Positions 1 to 11,239 of a stretch of DNA of 64,000 nucleotides are shown here, piece by piece. Origin of the DNA: Gaeumannomyces sp. JS-464 (taxonomy: Eukaryota > Ascomycota > Sordariomycetes > Magnaporthales > Magnaporthaceae); assembly GCA_002197995.1 (NCBI GenBank), contig NGZR01000007.1, forward strand, positions 2,190,399 to 2,254,398. The letters run 5' to 3'. Every line of letters starts with the position of its first letter. Position 1 is the stretch's first letter. Below the pieces are notes generated by a model. That model was not told where the DNA came from. It did no database searches and saw nothing but the letters and a program-made list of their open reading frames with translations. A program made the translations under genes and the position numbers.

Positions 1-685
1 GCAGCCTTCAACGCCACATACTGGATCAAATGCGCAAGGCCCGTTCTACCCTGCTGGGAGCCAGACAAATGGAGTTACAAGGGACAGATAGCCAACTCGG
101 TTTACGAGCTTCAGAATTTGCCGGGAATCGCTGGCAGTATCAAGGCAGTCCTATTGGACGTTTTGGAGCACGTTCTCGGAGGTCCCATGATCACTTGGCT
201 CGGCAACCCGAGCGGCGACACGGCGCTCCGGCTCCAGACCACAAGTCTTAACGGCGTTATGAACGCGGGTGCCCCGAGCATCAAGGGCGATATGGAACGC
301 CTGGTCTTAGCGAGCTATGTCGCGATGCGCAACATTTTCGCTGACACCGCCATGTTCGCGTCGGACGACATTTGGCCCGGCATTTTCGAGGGCGGCAACA
401 TTAAACAGCTTGCCGAGGGACTGGGCGGGCGGCTTCCTCGTCATAAGCACCGAAACCCGGACATTTTCCCTGGAATGCTTGTGCACCATGGTCGCCGTCC
501 TGGGGCTCCTCGTGCTTTTCGACATTTGCATCATTACAAAGTTTAACGCTTACAAGGCCCGCGAGGTGGGCGGCCTGGCCAGGGACAGGTATCTTCGATT
601 CAAAGCCTTGTCGGCGGCCCAATTGTTCCACCGCGTCCACGAGTTGCGGTTGCCGGGGGCGGGCGAAGATAGGGGGCGGAACTAA
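1..685 (+). CDS. C-terminal part of a membrane protein, function unknown, frame broken
   Basis: The window opens inside a reading frame that runs in frame 1 from base 1 to about 430 and continues one frame over to a stop at 683-685. The first part is a soluble, probably extracellular stretch with Cys and Trp residues (a WIKCARPVLPCW segment near the edge). The second holds a strong hydrophobic helix (MVAVLGLLVLFDICII) followed by a basic tail, so the C-terminus probably lies in the cytoplasm. The frame change lies in the G-rich stretch around 420-435 and has no intron signals, so it is either a 1-base indel or an assembly error. The gene starts outside the window. I do not recognise the family; the layout (large loop, last helix, short basic tail) resembles fungal multi-pass membrane proteins of unknown function. 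Confidence 0.45.
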
Positions 686-1852
686 GTATCCTCCGCAATC
701 CCCAGAGGGTGTCGGGCCTGACTTTGAATCCCTCACGTTAAAGAGGCGGTGCAAGGGCACATCGCAAAGAACCTCCGTCTTAAAGCCCTAATTCTGCGAT
801 TGACGCCTTCAACGGTGCGGACAGTCAAGGAAAGAGCAAGTCCGGCGTCGAGGAGAGCAGCACCCTCGATGAATACTCTTAGCGGCGAGTTAATAATCAT
901 CAGGGTAAACCCGCTTATCTTCGCATTTCTTTTGGGACGATATCCAGTCGCTTTTTCGCTTCCTTCGCTTCACGGTACATCCATTCCTTTTAAACGTCAG
1001 TTGTAATTACCTTTCCGCTTGGCACCGCCCTTTTCTACCTTCCTCCTTATTTGCCCTCTTTCATTCCAAAGAGATACTTAAACGATTGTTCGAAACGCTG
1101 ACACAAAATTTGTCAGCATAGTTTCTCATAGCTGATTGTAGAAGTCGGGTAGCTTGCACTAAAAATATCCACAGTCTTTACCAATGCTTTTCAACACTTA
1201 AAGCCTAATAGTGAATCGCCCGACTCCTATTATATACACACACACAAAATCCTCGCTCTCGCGCATTCGGGCACTCGCCCAATGCCCTTTGTTATTCCGT
1301 GAGTTCGACCGCCCACACCTTCAAATGCCCCAAAGTTTCCAATTTGACGCTCAAGGAAAGGGGCTGTGAGCCACTAGTGTTCGTAATTGACAAGGTCTAG
1401 GAGCCTCCCCACAAGCACCCTGTGCCTGAGCAAAGGTCATCTCGGTTTTGCCATGGCTTAAATCTTCGTCGAACACTTTTGATGGTACCCACGGGACGCC
1501 AATCGATTCGAGCAAAACTCGCGATCTCAGTGCGGGTCAGTTGCCGTTCCTGGGCTCGCTCCCTGGGTTTTGCTCTTGGCTAGCGGTATCCTGTCGAAAT
1601 GTATGCGGAAGTGTAGCATTTCTTTTTCGTTCCAAAAGCGAATGCTAACGCGGTTCGTGGTAAGGACCCGTAGCGACAAAGGGCGTCCATTGCTGCGCCT
1701 CATGACGCCGTGTAAACGTAGTAACCGAGCTGCCAAAGTTCCGAAGTATATGTATAGCATCGAGTTTCGCCCGAATGCCACTAGGGAAGATTGATTCGGA
1801 GCAGCGAAAGACGAAACCCTTTGGAGATATGAAGATGGTCACTTTTAATTCA
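686..1852. other. Intergenic region, no gene seen
   Basis: No open frame here has coding character on either strand. A short AC dinucleotide run lies near 1237-1248. The short open frames around 1448-1842 overlap each other on both strands and look like chance. Confidence 0.5.
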
Positions 1853-3179
1853 TTAAACCACGGGTTTGGAATAATTAAAACTTACGTATTGGCACCTGTG
1901 TGATTTGCTGTCTGGACCGGAAAAGTTTTCGAGGTACGCGATCCGATCATTGAATACCATCTTTTGGATGGCGTCGTTGGTTTTGTATATGACGATGGTC
2001 TTGTCCTCGGGATCGAGACAGCGGTAGGCACCCTCCACTTGCCAGTCCGAGTCCGGGATGAAGATCTCACTTGGCCTTGCGCGGGCATATCTGTTCTGAC
2101 CAAGCTGTTCCAGATGCACACAGACCGGCTTCGACGAGCCGTAGCTGCAGTTCAAGTACAGCAGGGCTGTCCCGCCATGGGGAGAATCTTGGTGGCATAT
2201 CGGCGACGTGTCCAGTAAACCAGACTCCTGTGTTATCAACCCCGGAGGCGCTCTGTGGCGAAGAGAAGGCTGATACTGGCTTAACTCCTTCCATGTTGAG
2301 AGGGAAGTCGCGCTTGATACCTCGGAATGTGTAGTCTTTTTCGTCGCGGAAGTTGGCGAAATCTGAAGGCGATTGTGCCAGCATTCCTCGCAAGGCCCAT
2401 GGCTCCTCCGGCTCCGCTGGCCGAGAGCACCAGAGAAAGATTGTATCACCCTCATGCCGGCGCAAAATTTCCTCCTGCAGGCGAAGGAAGGCCCTGGCCC
2501 CCCTCCCCATAGAGCAGCGGCAGTTGATGTTAAGCAGCCCCAGCAAGCTGTATGCGACATCCTCAGGTCGTGATGTTTCACGGTCGGCGGCCCAGCTAGT
2601 TCTGGCTCCGACCGGATAATCGAAAGCATTGTGGCCTTTGCGTAAAACCGGCGCTGGAATCCCCGTGATCAGACTCAGGTAGTCCGAAAAGCTGCCCCGG
2701 CTGCAAATGTACTTCCAGTTATGGCTGTAGAACTCAAGCCAGCGAGGGGCTATCAGCTCCTGCAGTGTCCAACCGCGCCGGAACCAGCGACTGCTTGCGA
2801 ATGCAGACTTATAATCGAAAGGCCCCAAGATCGCCGTGCGTGCGTCCAGCGGGGGCACATCGAGGTAGGCAACGCAATTCTCCGAGCGTGAGGACCAGGC
2901 GTACATGGAGTTGATGGCTTTGCTAAGTTCGGCGCTACTCGACTTGTCGATGCAGCATGTGTCGACCCATGCGTAATGATGCCCATTTATGGCGGACACC
3001 TGGCACATTTTCGTTATTTTGCGCCACCCAGCTTTGCGCTCCCGAACGAGCGGGTCGGCATGGTTGAAGTCGGCGAATGTGACCTCCTCGGCGCCCCAGG
3101 TGTGCGAAAGGATGGCGTAGGGCGGAGGATCGACCATGAACTCCTCCATTTGCATTGTTTTGACGTTAATGAGCCGCAT
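1853..3179 (-). CDS. HET-domain (heterokaryon incompatibility) protein, one apparent frame shift near the 3' end
   Basis: The protein begins MRLINVKTMQMEEF at 3179, the usual HET N-terminus. The HET signatures follow in order: PPYAILSHTWG at about residue 20, HYAWVDTCCID, then WFRRGWTLQELIAP and the RPEDVAYSLLG motif. The domain is linked to non-self recognition and induced cell death in filamentous ascomycetes. In-frame sequence extends upstream to 3416 but is low-quality, and the motif-bearing Met at 3179 is the better start. Near 2190-2200 the HET-like tail (LLYLNCSYGSS onward) continues one frame over and ends at 1853, with no splice signals at the switch. This is a 1-base indel or an assembly error. 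If real, the shifted frame would end at 2067 with an unrelated tail. The domain call is firm; the C-terminal structure is not. Confidence 0.82.
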
Positions 3180-3549
3180 TGTTGTGGGATGGGGAGAGGC
3201 AAAGTAGAGGTAATTATGGGATGGATCGTATGGCGGTGTAACCGGCAATGACCAAGGTGCGATGCTTGAAGACACTTTGGGGATCGGCGAGGTTTTCGAG
3301 AGGAGGGAATGAAGAGAGCAACTGAGGGGAGGAAAACGTCCCGCCTCCGGGAATGTGCACAAAATACCCTCCCCCTCATTGAGCAGCATCAGCTGGGCAC
3401 CCACGATTGGGTACACGTTTTTTGTTGCAGCGAAAGCATCTGTGGCTTGTTTTGCACCAATTGCTTCATCTTCACGCTGCTGCTGCTGCGGCAGGCGCGG
3501 GATTAGGGTAAAGTGGAAGATTCATCTCTGCGAGGAGTTGGCGACGTTC
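3180..3549. other. Intergenic: upstream region of the HET gene
   Basis: These 370 bases lie between the HET start and the stop of the next leftward gene. A GCT/CTG-rich stretch around 3476-3490 is the only visible feature. Confidence 0.4.
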
Positions 3550-5235
3550 TCAATGCTTGGCATAAAAAATCGACTCCCCTCGCCTATCGTGGACGGCACC
3601 GATCCACATGTAGTTTAGCAGAAGACCTCGCGTTTCGGCCCAGGACTCGACGCCGCAAAACCCCAGATTCTGCCACAAGATGCTACGCAACCAAGTCTCC
3701 CTCTCGAAGTCCAAGATCGCCCCTGAGATCATGAGCAGCCACACGACAGTTCCCGGCGACAGCACCCACGAAAGCTCCGGGCGTGCCAGCTCGCGCCGCA
3801 GGCCGTCAGCGAGGTAGGCGTAAGAGATGCCGAGGCAGCCCCAGGGCAAGAAGACAGACTCCCCAAAAGCGAGCAGGCCGAGTCTCAGGGCCTCGTCGCC
3901 TGTCCCGGCGCCGAACCGCATCGCGGTCAGGCGGTACATGGACGCGGCCATGCAGCGCATGTAGGTTTGCGACGTGATGCGGTGCTGGCCCTCCGAGGCG
4001 GCTGCGAAGTTGGCCACGGAGCAAAAATCGGACAGCTCCCGCCACACCCGGCCCAGCTCCGGGTCGTCTATGTTCAGGTCGATGGGCCGCTGGAGTGGCC
4101 ATATGGGCGAGGGACAATTGGTGAGAGCGGAGGTCGTTGCCGAGGCGAGATCGCGCTGCTGGAGCAGGTGCGAGAGGTCCGGGTATTCCAAGTACACTTG
4201 CTCCCCGCCAGGAGACGACTCTGGAATGACTGGGGTAGCCCAGTGGAGATCGCGACGGCGAGGTCGCAGCTGAACAAAGTTAGCTGGGGCACGTATGTGT
4301 GGCGCGGGCAGGCCTACCGCATAATCTCCAAGAGCGGCCTGGGCGACGGCCAAAACGACCCCACCCCCCCTGAGCAGCACGAGCCTGCCCAGGCCCTCGG
4401 TGTGGACCCGGGCCGAGGCGACGTCCCCGGTCGTGACGCAGTACCACGCGAGCATCATGGCGCACATGACGGTGCTGGTGGACAGCTTTGGTGTGCTCAT
4501 CGTCCTCGTCCAGCCTGCGGCGGAGCGCCGTGAGCGCCTGGGCGGCGTGGAAGGTGGACAGCCGCTCTCCGGTGCGGTTGCCGCTGTCGTGGGGCAGGAC
4601 GGCCTGCCAGGCCGACAGGGCCCGAGATGACGGCGTGCAGGTACGCGCGGTCCGCGACGATGGGTAGGATGTACGTCTGCGCCGTCTTCTCGAAGAGACA
4701 GGCATGTGCAGCGGGACGCCAATGGTAGGGAGATTTGCTGGTAGACTGGATATAAGGAGGGCTGTCAGTCACGCTGATCTGACGCGGTGACAGCGGGTAC
4801 TCCCGTCGCGCGCGCTACTGGCGCCATGGTAGCCAGAGAGGGTGTGGACAAGGGGGAAGCGGTGCAAGGGTTGGCGGGTGTCATGCAGGGTGGCTGCTCA
4901 CATTGCAGGAATAGGACCACAGAATGCAGCTGTACGTCTGGCGGGAGGGCCAAGGCGGCTAGCACGTGCCCGAAAGGTGGCGGGACTGTCACTTCTCCCA
5001 TCCCTTCGTGGGGTGGCGCCGCGCCGCATATCGGCACCTCTTCCCTGCGCTTGAACTAATGCGGAGTCCCCGGCATCCTCTGTTCCTGAGCCCCTCGGGG
5101 AGCGGTCTCGTTTAGGAGAAGGCGGCGCCGGATTACGAGGCGGCCGTATCTTCCCGTGTTCTTCCCCAACATGACGTGTCTGCGGATGAGCTTCCGCGTG
5201 TCCGGGTTCGTCTTCCCTGTGACGGCCGGGTCCAT
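3550..5235 (-). pseudogene. Broken fungal transcription-factor-like gene (fungal-specific TF domain family)
   Basis: Pieces of one known fungal family are spread over several frames on the minus strand. At 5235-5056 is an N-terminal segment starting MDPAVTGKTNPDTRKLIR and containing HVMLGKN, typical of this family. At about 4740-4630 is a piece with YILPIVADRAYLHAVIS. At about 4640-4480 is SAWQAVLPHDSGNRTG with RRRLDEDDEHTKA. From about 4490 to the stop at 3550 is a long piece (STVMCAMMLAWYC, LGRLVLLRGGG and a C-terminus rich in Leu and Trp). The joins near 4630 and 4485 are direct 1-base shifts with no room for an intron, so the frame is broken at least twice. Between 5056 and 4772 the link is unclear and may hold an intron. 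No Zn2Cys6 cluster is seen, which is usual for this subfamily. It is most likely a decayed regulator. It is co-oriented with the HET gene, but no functional link is shown. Confidence 0.6.
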
Positions 5236-8200
5236 GACGAACTGCAGTCCTGCCGCTGGAGACCAACCGGGCGTTTTCTTTTAGCCTCGAATTCTCCGAC
5301 ACGCACGCTATTGCCGGATGGCAAGGCGGTCCAACGTTGGGCTGGCGGGTATGGGTACCACTGACCTGGACGAGACGCTGTGGCGGGAGCCATTTCCAAG
5401 AACGGGATACAATCTCTGGCGGAAAGTGCTTTGTTGCACAGGGCGAGTGAGGGAGGGGCTGGACGAGCTTCCAGCCGTCAGTCCGAATGTGGCATTGAAT
5501 CAGAGCGGATATTGAGAAAGCGAGCTGCACCTCAAGGCGAAGAACGGCCATTAAATTAGACTCCGGGACGCAAGCGCATCCCGACTCTGGCGTCCACGCC
5601 CCACTGATATTGAATGCCTGTTTGGGAATAGCCTCCATTCTCCCTGGGCTTATGTCAGCCCATCTGCCTTGGCGCCGATTACCAAGCCATGTCTATCAGG
5701 TTTATCAGTGGAATGCGCCGCTCAAAATTTCCTCATTGCCGACTTCTCACGACTCCAAGAGGGGCTTCTGTCTGCGGGCCCGCCCGCGCCTGCGCCTAGA
5801 GTGCCAGCAGAGACAGAGGCGGAGCAGCCAACACGGATATTTTGACGATCGTCTCGCCGGAATGTGCCTAATTCCGCGGGCCAAGCCCGCGGAAATCCCG
5901 CTGAAATTGTACTTTCGTTGCCAGGGCTACTTCGAGCGAGGGCTGACAAACAAGAATGCATGGGGACTTTCCATCTTGGCATTGGGTTTGAAGAACCTTA
6001 TGGCGACAGCCACTTCGGAATTATCTGCACAATGACTACTATCTCCGCATTAAAATCCAGACCGTCAACCACGATCACTCGGGATTAAAAGAGCCTCTTT
6101 GCAACCCGGAAGAAGAGCTTGCGGCTTTCATGTGATCGCGAACGCGCTTGGTTCGTAGGCTGCCAAGCTGGAGGTAGGGCGAGGCAAGCTTCCTTAAGAA
6201 TCAATGTCCATCATTTGGATACCTGTTCATGTATGAGTGGCATAGCGTCTCCCGAGAAGGATACTCATACCGCGATGGAGTGAACTGGCTCTTTACAGCG
6301 CTGCTTCCTAACTGTTGCAGAATAAAATGCCCGTCGTTGTGTCGCTTATTGAGTATATGCCTGTATTTTCTCTATTAAGGAATGGCTTTCATTCGGCCAT
6401 TAGCAAATTTCTTTAAAATTGAGCAGGCGACCAATCAAATAGACGGGACGAGAGAATCATGGGAGGCGGGAGTAGCTGTGTCGGTTATCCAATTTCAAGG
6501 GTTGGGGACGTTTTAAATGTGTGAGTGTTATTAGGCGTGTCCACTGTAGGGCTTTAAAAGAAGTTTCTGTCTTGCAAAAATTCACGCGAAGGTTCCTGTG
6601 TGAATGGACAATTAGATAATGACAATTCAACAAGCCGGTGTATAAGGGGAATATCAAGATAAGCTACCTTTTATTTTAAGCCTTCACTCCGCTGGACATG
6701 TGCGAGTAGTGGCGCATTTGTGTCTCGTGCGGCTCTGCTGAGGGTTATTATTATTATCTCTGGCTCCCTGGTATTTCCAGCTGCACCAGCCAAAGATCGA
6801 CATCTTGTTGGCGGCGGCTCGGCATTCTAAATTTACTTCGCTAGGAATATGGCTCGATATGGTAACATCTTTGCCACAAACCCGATCTGGGAACCGACAA
6901 CGTGGCAGGGATAATCTAGTGCTCGCTGTACCGTACAAGGGCCAAAGTGCAGCCAGGGAACAAATCACAGCCTGGAGGAGGTTGGTGACGACATGGGGGT
7001 GGGGCTATCGATGAGCATGAAGTCAGGGTAGAGAGCATGTGATTCCTCGAAACCAAGAATAGAGAAGAAGCGAGTATTTTTCTCAGCTGCGAGCAGGCTA
7101 CTACTGGAGGACACGACCGAAGCTGGGTGCCCTGGAGCAGAAGCATTGGGGGCCTGACCGCCCAACCAGCGCCCCGAATACGACAGCAAGTCGAGTGTGT
7201 TCTAGACCTGACCCTTTCCCGCGATGTTACAGCTCAGGGGGGGGTTACGGACAGTCGCTATAAAAAGATTAAGCTCAGGAGATGGCTGCGGGACGTTTCC
7301 CAAAGTAGACTGGGGGACCAAGGAGCGGATGCGGGGACGGGTCGGCTGAACGTGGGGTCCGAAAGCTGATCCTGAACAGAAGAGCGTTCTGGTCTTGGCA
7401 TGTCGAAAATCCGGGAATGCGCGGTGGGAAGCCCAGCTTCTGTGTCCGGTCGCGAGCCACCGCCGGGGTGGGAGGTTGGAGCGGGCAAGGTGATTCGTGG
7501 AGATGCGAGGATGGTGGTGCGGCCCACATCAACGTGCTCTCGTTTGCTCGACGTTTATGGCGTCGTGCTGCTTCCCATGATGGGACGGGGTGGATGATCC
7601 TCCCTTCAGCCTCACCCGTGGGCGGGCGGGCCCTCGCGCGCTGTCAACGTCGGGTCTGCGTCACCGGTTCGTCGCCGGTATCGCCCAATCCGTCCGTCTG
7701 TGTCTGGGTGATAATTATACATAGCACGGCTGAGCGTTGCGCTATGCCAGTTGCGGCGACATCTTGCAAGCCCCATTTTTGGAGAGGATGCGTGTCTCGG
7801 CAGAGCGCCGGAGTGGTGGGCGTGGCATTGCGATTTCCGCGGAGTGTGTTACGGCTTGGTGCTGGGAGCTGGTGGTGGTGTGCGGGATCAATGGGAGGGG
7901 CATTGAGGTACCTACTGTAGTGCCAGTAGGGCTGCAGGCGGCAGGCCTCGATTTTGGGCCACATACAACCGGCGGACAAAAGTACCGCTTCGTTTTCAAT
8001 TTTCCGTCCTGGACCCAAAATCAGCCTTTTATTTTAACGCAGGCCTGCACAATCAATTCTGCTTTAATTAGTATGAAAATTTAGGATGTAAATAAGCAGA
8101 AGTAGTTAATTGCGTGTATATTTTTTATGTTATTTTTATATACTACGCTTTTGCATTTGTGCTGGTACGATTAATAAGAGCGCGTCGCGGGGTTGCGGGA

Positions 8201-9584
8201 CAAAAAAAATCGAAGCGATACTTTTGTCTTCCCACTGTACATACGTCTGTGCCTGCGTGTGCTGACAAAATTAGAGCTCCTCAGTGTCTGGTGCCGTCCA
8301 CCCACAGCAAAATACACGTGCTACCCGGGGGCAGAGATCGATAGTAGCAGCCAACCCAAACGACGTGCAGCTGAATTGAAAGGAGCAATTGAGTGCTGGC
8401 CAGTAGCACGTCGATTCGCCTCCGCCGAGCCAGGGATCCCGCGCGGGGTGGAAGCACGAATGTGGGTGGCGCGATGGGATGGGATAGCACGGGCAGCTGT
8501 CGAGAGTTGGGAGGATTTGCTGCTATTTCTGCCAGCAATCCAGCCCTCTGGGCCCGGCATTTGCGTCTGCGTCACATCGTGCTTCGCGCTCGGTCAGCTG
8601 CCCAGGTTCCCCCCATGCCACGGTTGCATAGTGAGGCGCACAACCCTGGAGTGGCCTCGGGCGCGACGAATTGCAGGGCGCGAGTGAGCCTTGACTGTCA
8701 GGCTTCCAGGGCATTTTTGTGCATATTTCACCCCGGCCCACGCTGCTGCGGCCACGAGGCTTCCCCCAGGGCGTCGTGTCAATAAGGCCGGAGGTGGGTT
8801 TGCCCGACTTCAATGAGTCGAAAAAATGGATCCCTGCCTAGCAGCCGCCAGGCATCTAACTTTGCGCTTTCGGGTAGCGCCGGCAGCAGGTCTTTCTGGG
8901 CACCAGACAAGACTGATCAATGGAGGGATGAAGGATTTGCCTGCTGAGGACAAGGGGTGGAAGGGTGTCCGTCCCCTGGTTGCGGCTCTTGTCAATGTCG
9001 ACCAGGTGAGACCGCCAGATTCGGCCCGCTAGACTGGGATCTGGTTCGCGGTTCGCGGTCCAAATTAGCATCTCCTCAAAGGCCCCCAACCCCGGTCGGC
9101 TACCCGATGCCAGTCGAGCCGTGATGGCGCGTGTCCAGAATTGGATCAGGCTCGCGCAAGGAGTGCCGCAACCCACAGGTAATGGCCTCGTCGCAGCGAA
9201 CTCGGGCTGGAAGCTCCTGCCGATGACGCTGTTGGTGGGGCCCTCGCCGCCCCGGGGCATCGCGGCGGAGGCGCCCCAGGAATCACAGCCTGGGGCTAGA
9301 GCCGGCTCTCGAACCCGAACCTTCGGTCGAAGGCCCCATCCAGTCCCGTACGCCCTCCTGTCAGAGGGCTCGTACCCCTCGGGTTCCCTTCCTCGGTGTC
9401 GGGCGGCTTGCGCATGTCATGTTTACTGCTCAGCTGCTCGTGTCTCGGTCAAGAGTCTGTGTAAGATTCAGGCAGCACTTTCAGAGTCAATGAGCTAGCG
9501 CCGAAAGGTGCTGCGACCCAACAGCCAGCGACCACGACGACGGACCAGCAATAGCCGCCGGGCACAATAGAACCTCGCCTGGCA
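5236..9584. other. Gene-poor intergenic region, 4.3 kb
   Basis: There are many short open frames on both strands (the longest about 165 codons at 7417-7920 and 8193-8687). None has recognisable domains, a plausible start context or supporting splice sites, and most mirror each other between strands. AT content rises around 6330-6700 and 8040-8170. I found no tRNA or rRNA. A short ATT repeat lies near 6747-6757. Confidence 0.45.
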
Positions 9585-9590
9585 TATAAG
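9585..9590 (+). promoter_or_regulatory. Possible TATA box of the MPGS gene
   Basis: TATAAG lies about 210 bases upstream of the ATG at 9797, in an otherwise mixed-composition promoter. It is the only TATA-like site near this start. Confidence 0.4.
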
Positions 9591-9796
9591 GAAGTGCAAA
9601 CGGTCGCTCCATTGTGTTTTCCGAAAAGTCGGATGATCACCACCAACCTCCAAGCGAGCATCACATTGCATAGCTTCCAAGACACCATCACACCACACCA
9701 CGACGTGATTCACACGCTCACACACTTCTACTTACAACAGCTAGACCCCAGCAGCTTAGCGGTGCCGTCTACCACGTCACCCAGTCCTTGCTCGAT

Positions 9797-11239
9797 ATGC
9801 GCCTGAGTGCTCCCGTCCGAACTGCCCGCCTGGGCCAGGTCCGGATTCGCTCGGTGCAGCAGGTCATCGAGCTGGACTCCGGAACCGACAGCGGACGCAT
9901 GTGCGGCACCTCGTCCTCGCTGCCCTTTTTCCTCTTCTCCTCGTGCGCCGCCGAGGGAAATGTCGCCTGTCCCACGGCCGTGCACTCCATCACAGCGCAG
10001 ATGGCCATCGTGGTTCCCTGCATGAACGAAGAGGTGGCCACCATCGAGGGCGTCTTGTCCGGGATCCCCCACGACAGCCTGGTCATCGTGGTCTCCAACA
10101 GCCACCGATCCGGCCCCAACGGCGACGCCTACGCCCGCGAGGTCGACGCGCTAGACCGCTTCTGTCGCGTCAGCCGTCGGTCTGCAATCTCCATCCACCA
10201 GCAAGATCTAGGTCTCGCCAAGGCCTTCAGGCTGGCGGGCATGCCCGAGATCATCGACGACAAAGGAACGGGCCTCGTCTGGAAAGGCAAGGGCGAAGCG
10301 ATGCTCCTGGGCACCGCGCTCGCGGCAGCAACAGGCCGGAAGTACGTGGGCTTCATCGACGCAGACAACTTCGTCCCCGGGTCTGTGCGAGAATACTGCG
10401 AGGCCTTCGCCGCAGGCCTTCACCACGCGCAAGGAGGACGAAAGAAAGGCATGGCCATGGTGCGCCTCAGCTGGCGGTCCAAGCCCAAGGTGCGCAACGG
10501 GAAACTCGAGTTCAACAAGTCGGGCCGGAGCTCGCGCATCACCAACCGCTGGCTCAACGAATTGTTGATGGCTCAGGGAGAGTCAGAAGAGGAGGATCGC
10601 GACATCATCGCGACGGGTAACGCGGGCGAACACGCCATGTCCCTGGAGCTCGGGACCAAGATGAGGTTCGCCAGTGGCTTTGCCGTGGAGCCGTTCCAGT
10701 TCCTCGATATCATGGAGCAGTTCGGCGGGAGCAGCGCTGTTCCTTCGACAAAGGAAAAGACGCAAGAACGGCGGCGGCACGAGCCACAACAACTCGTCAA
10801 GATCCTCCAGATCGAGACTCGCAACCCGCACTTCCACCAAGACAAGGGCGACGAGCACGTCAAGGACATGTGGGTGCAGGCACTGGGCGTGATCCACAAC
10901 TCGCCCGTGACGCCGGCCTCGCTCAAGCAGCAAATCGCGGCCTTCATGATCGAGAACAAAGCACTACCCTCGGGCGAAGTCGCGCCAAGTCCGCACCTAA
11001 CGCGCGTATACCCACCGGTTGAGACTTTGGATCTGACCCGCCTCTGGGCCGTGCTGTGTGCAGACGCTGCCTCGCTGAGCATGTTCGGCGACCCTCTCAC
11101 GGGAGGGGTTACCGAAGGGTCCGAATCGACGCTGGGCGTGGTGACACTGTTCGAGAGCGTGAAGGAGCGGCTTTGCGACATGGTTCGGAACATGCTGCTC
11201 AAGACGCACAACGGAGGCGTCCGACTTGGCTCGCTATAG
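9797..11239 (+). CDS. Mannosyl-3-phosphoglycerate synthase (GT55 family)
   Basis: This is a clean single-exon gene of 480 codons. Family features in order: an N-terminal MRLSAPVRTARLGQVRI/VQQVIELDSGT block; AIVVPCMNEE and LVIVVSNSHR, the nucleotide-sugar fold core; WKGKGEAMLLGTALA; and YVGFIDADNFVPGSV, whose DADN is the metal and GDP-mannose binding DXD equivalent. In known members the enzyme joins mannose from GDP-mannose to 3-phosphoglycerate. A phosphatase then gives mannosylglycerate, a compatible solute. An in-frame ATG 9 bases upstream (9788) is possible, but MRLS is the family start. The protein is longer than bacterial and archaeal members (about 390), the extra being at the C-terminus with a low-complexity patch near the middle (STKEKTQERRRHEP). 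No phosphatase partner lies within the window. Confidence 0.9.
   Translation: MRLSAPVRTARLGQVRIRSVQQVIELDSGTDSGRMCGTSSSLPFFLFSSCAAEGNVACPTAVHSITAQMAIVVPCMNEEVATIEGVLSGIPHDSLVIVVSNSHRSGPNGDAYAREVDALDRFCRVSRRSAISIHQQDLGLAKAFRLAGMPEIIDDKGTGLVWKGKGEAMLLGTALAAATGRKYVGFIDADNFVPGSVREYCEAFAAGLHHAQGGRKKGMAMVRLSWRSKPKVRNGKLEFNKSGRSSRITNRWLNELLMAQGESEEEDRDIIATGNAGEHAMSLELGTKMRFASGFAVEPFQFLDIMEQFGGSSAVPSTKEKTQERRRHEPQQLVKILQIETRNPHFHQDKGDEHVKDMWVQALGVIHNSPVTPASLKQQIAAFMIENKALPSGEVAPSPHLTRVYPPVETLDLTRLWAVLCADAASLSMFGDPLTGGVTEGSESTLGVVTLFESVKERLCDMVRNMLLKTHNGGVRLGSL

Noticed and set aside
3180..3416. In-frame N-terminal extension of the HET protein
   Set aside because: The family start MRLINVKT at 3179 is a better N-terminus, and the upstream part has low-quality composition.
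7417..7920. 167-codon open frame
   Set aside because: No domain, no conserved-looking composition, and overlapping frames on both strands; most likely chance.
8193..8687. 164-codon open frame
   Set aside because: No signal, domain or splice support, and antiparallel frames of similar size.
9121..9498. Open frame and a TTCGA-like loop that might suggest a tRNA
   Set aside because: No cloverleaf could be folded by eye and no acceptor stem pairs.
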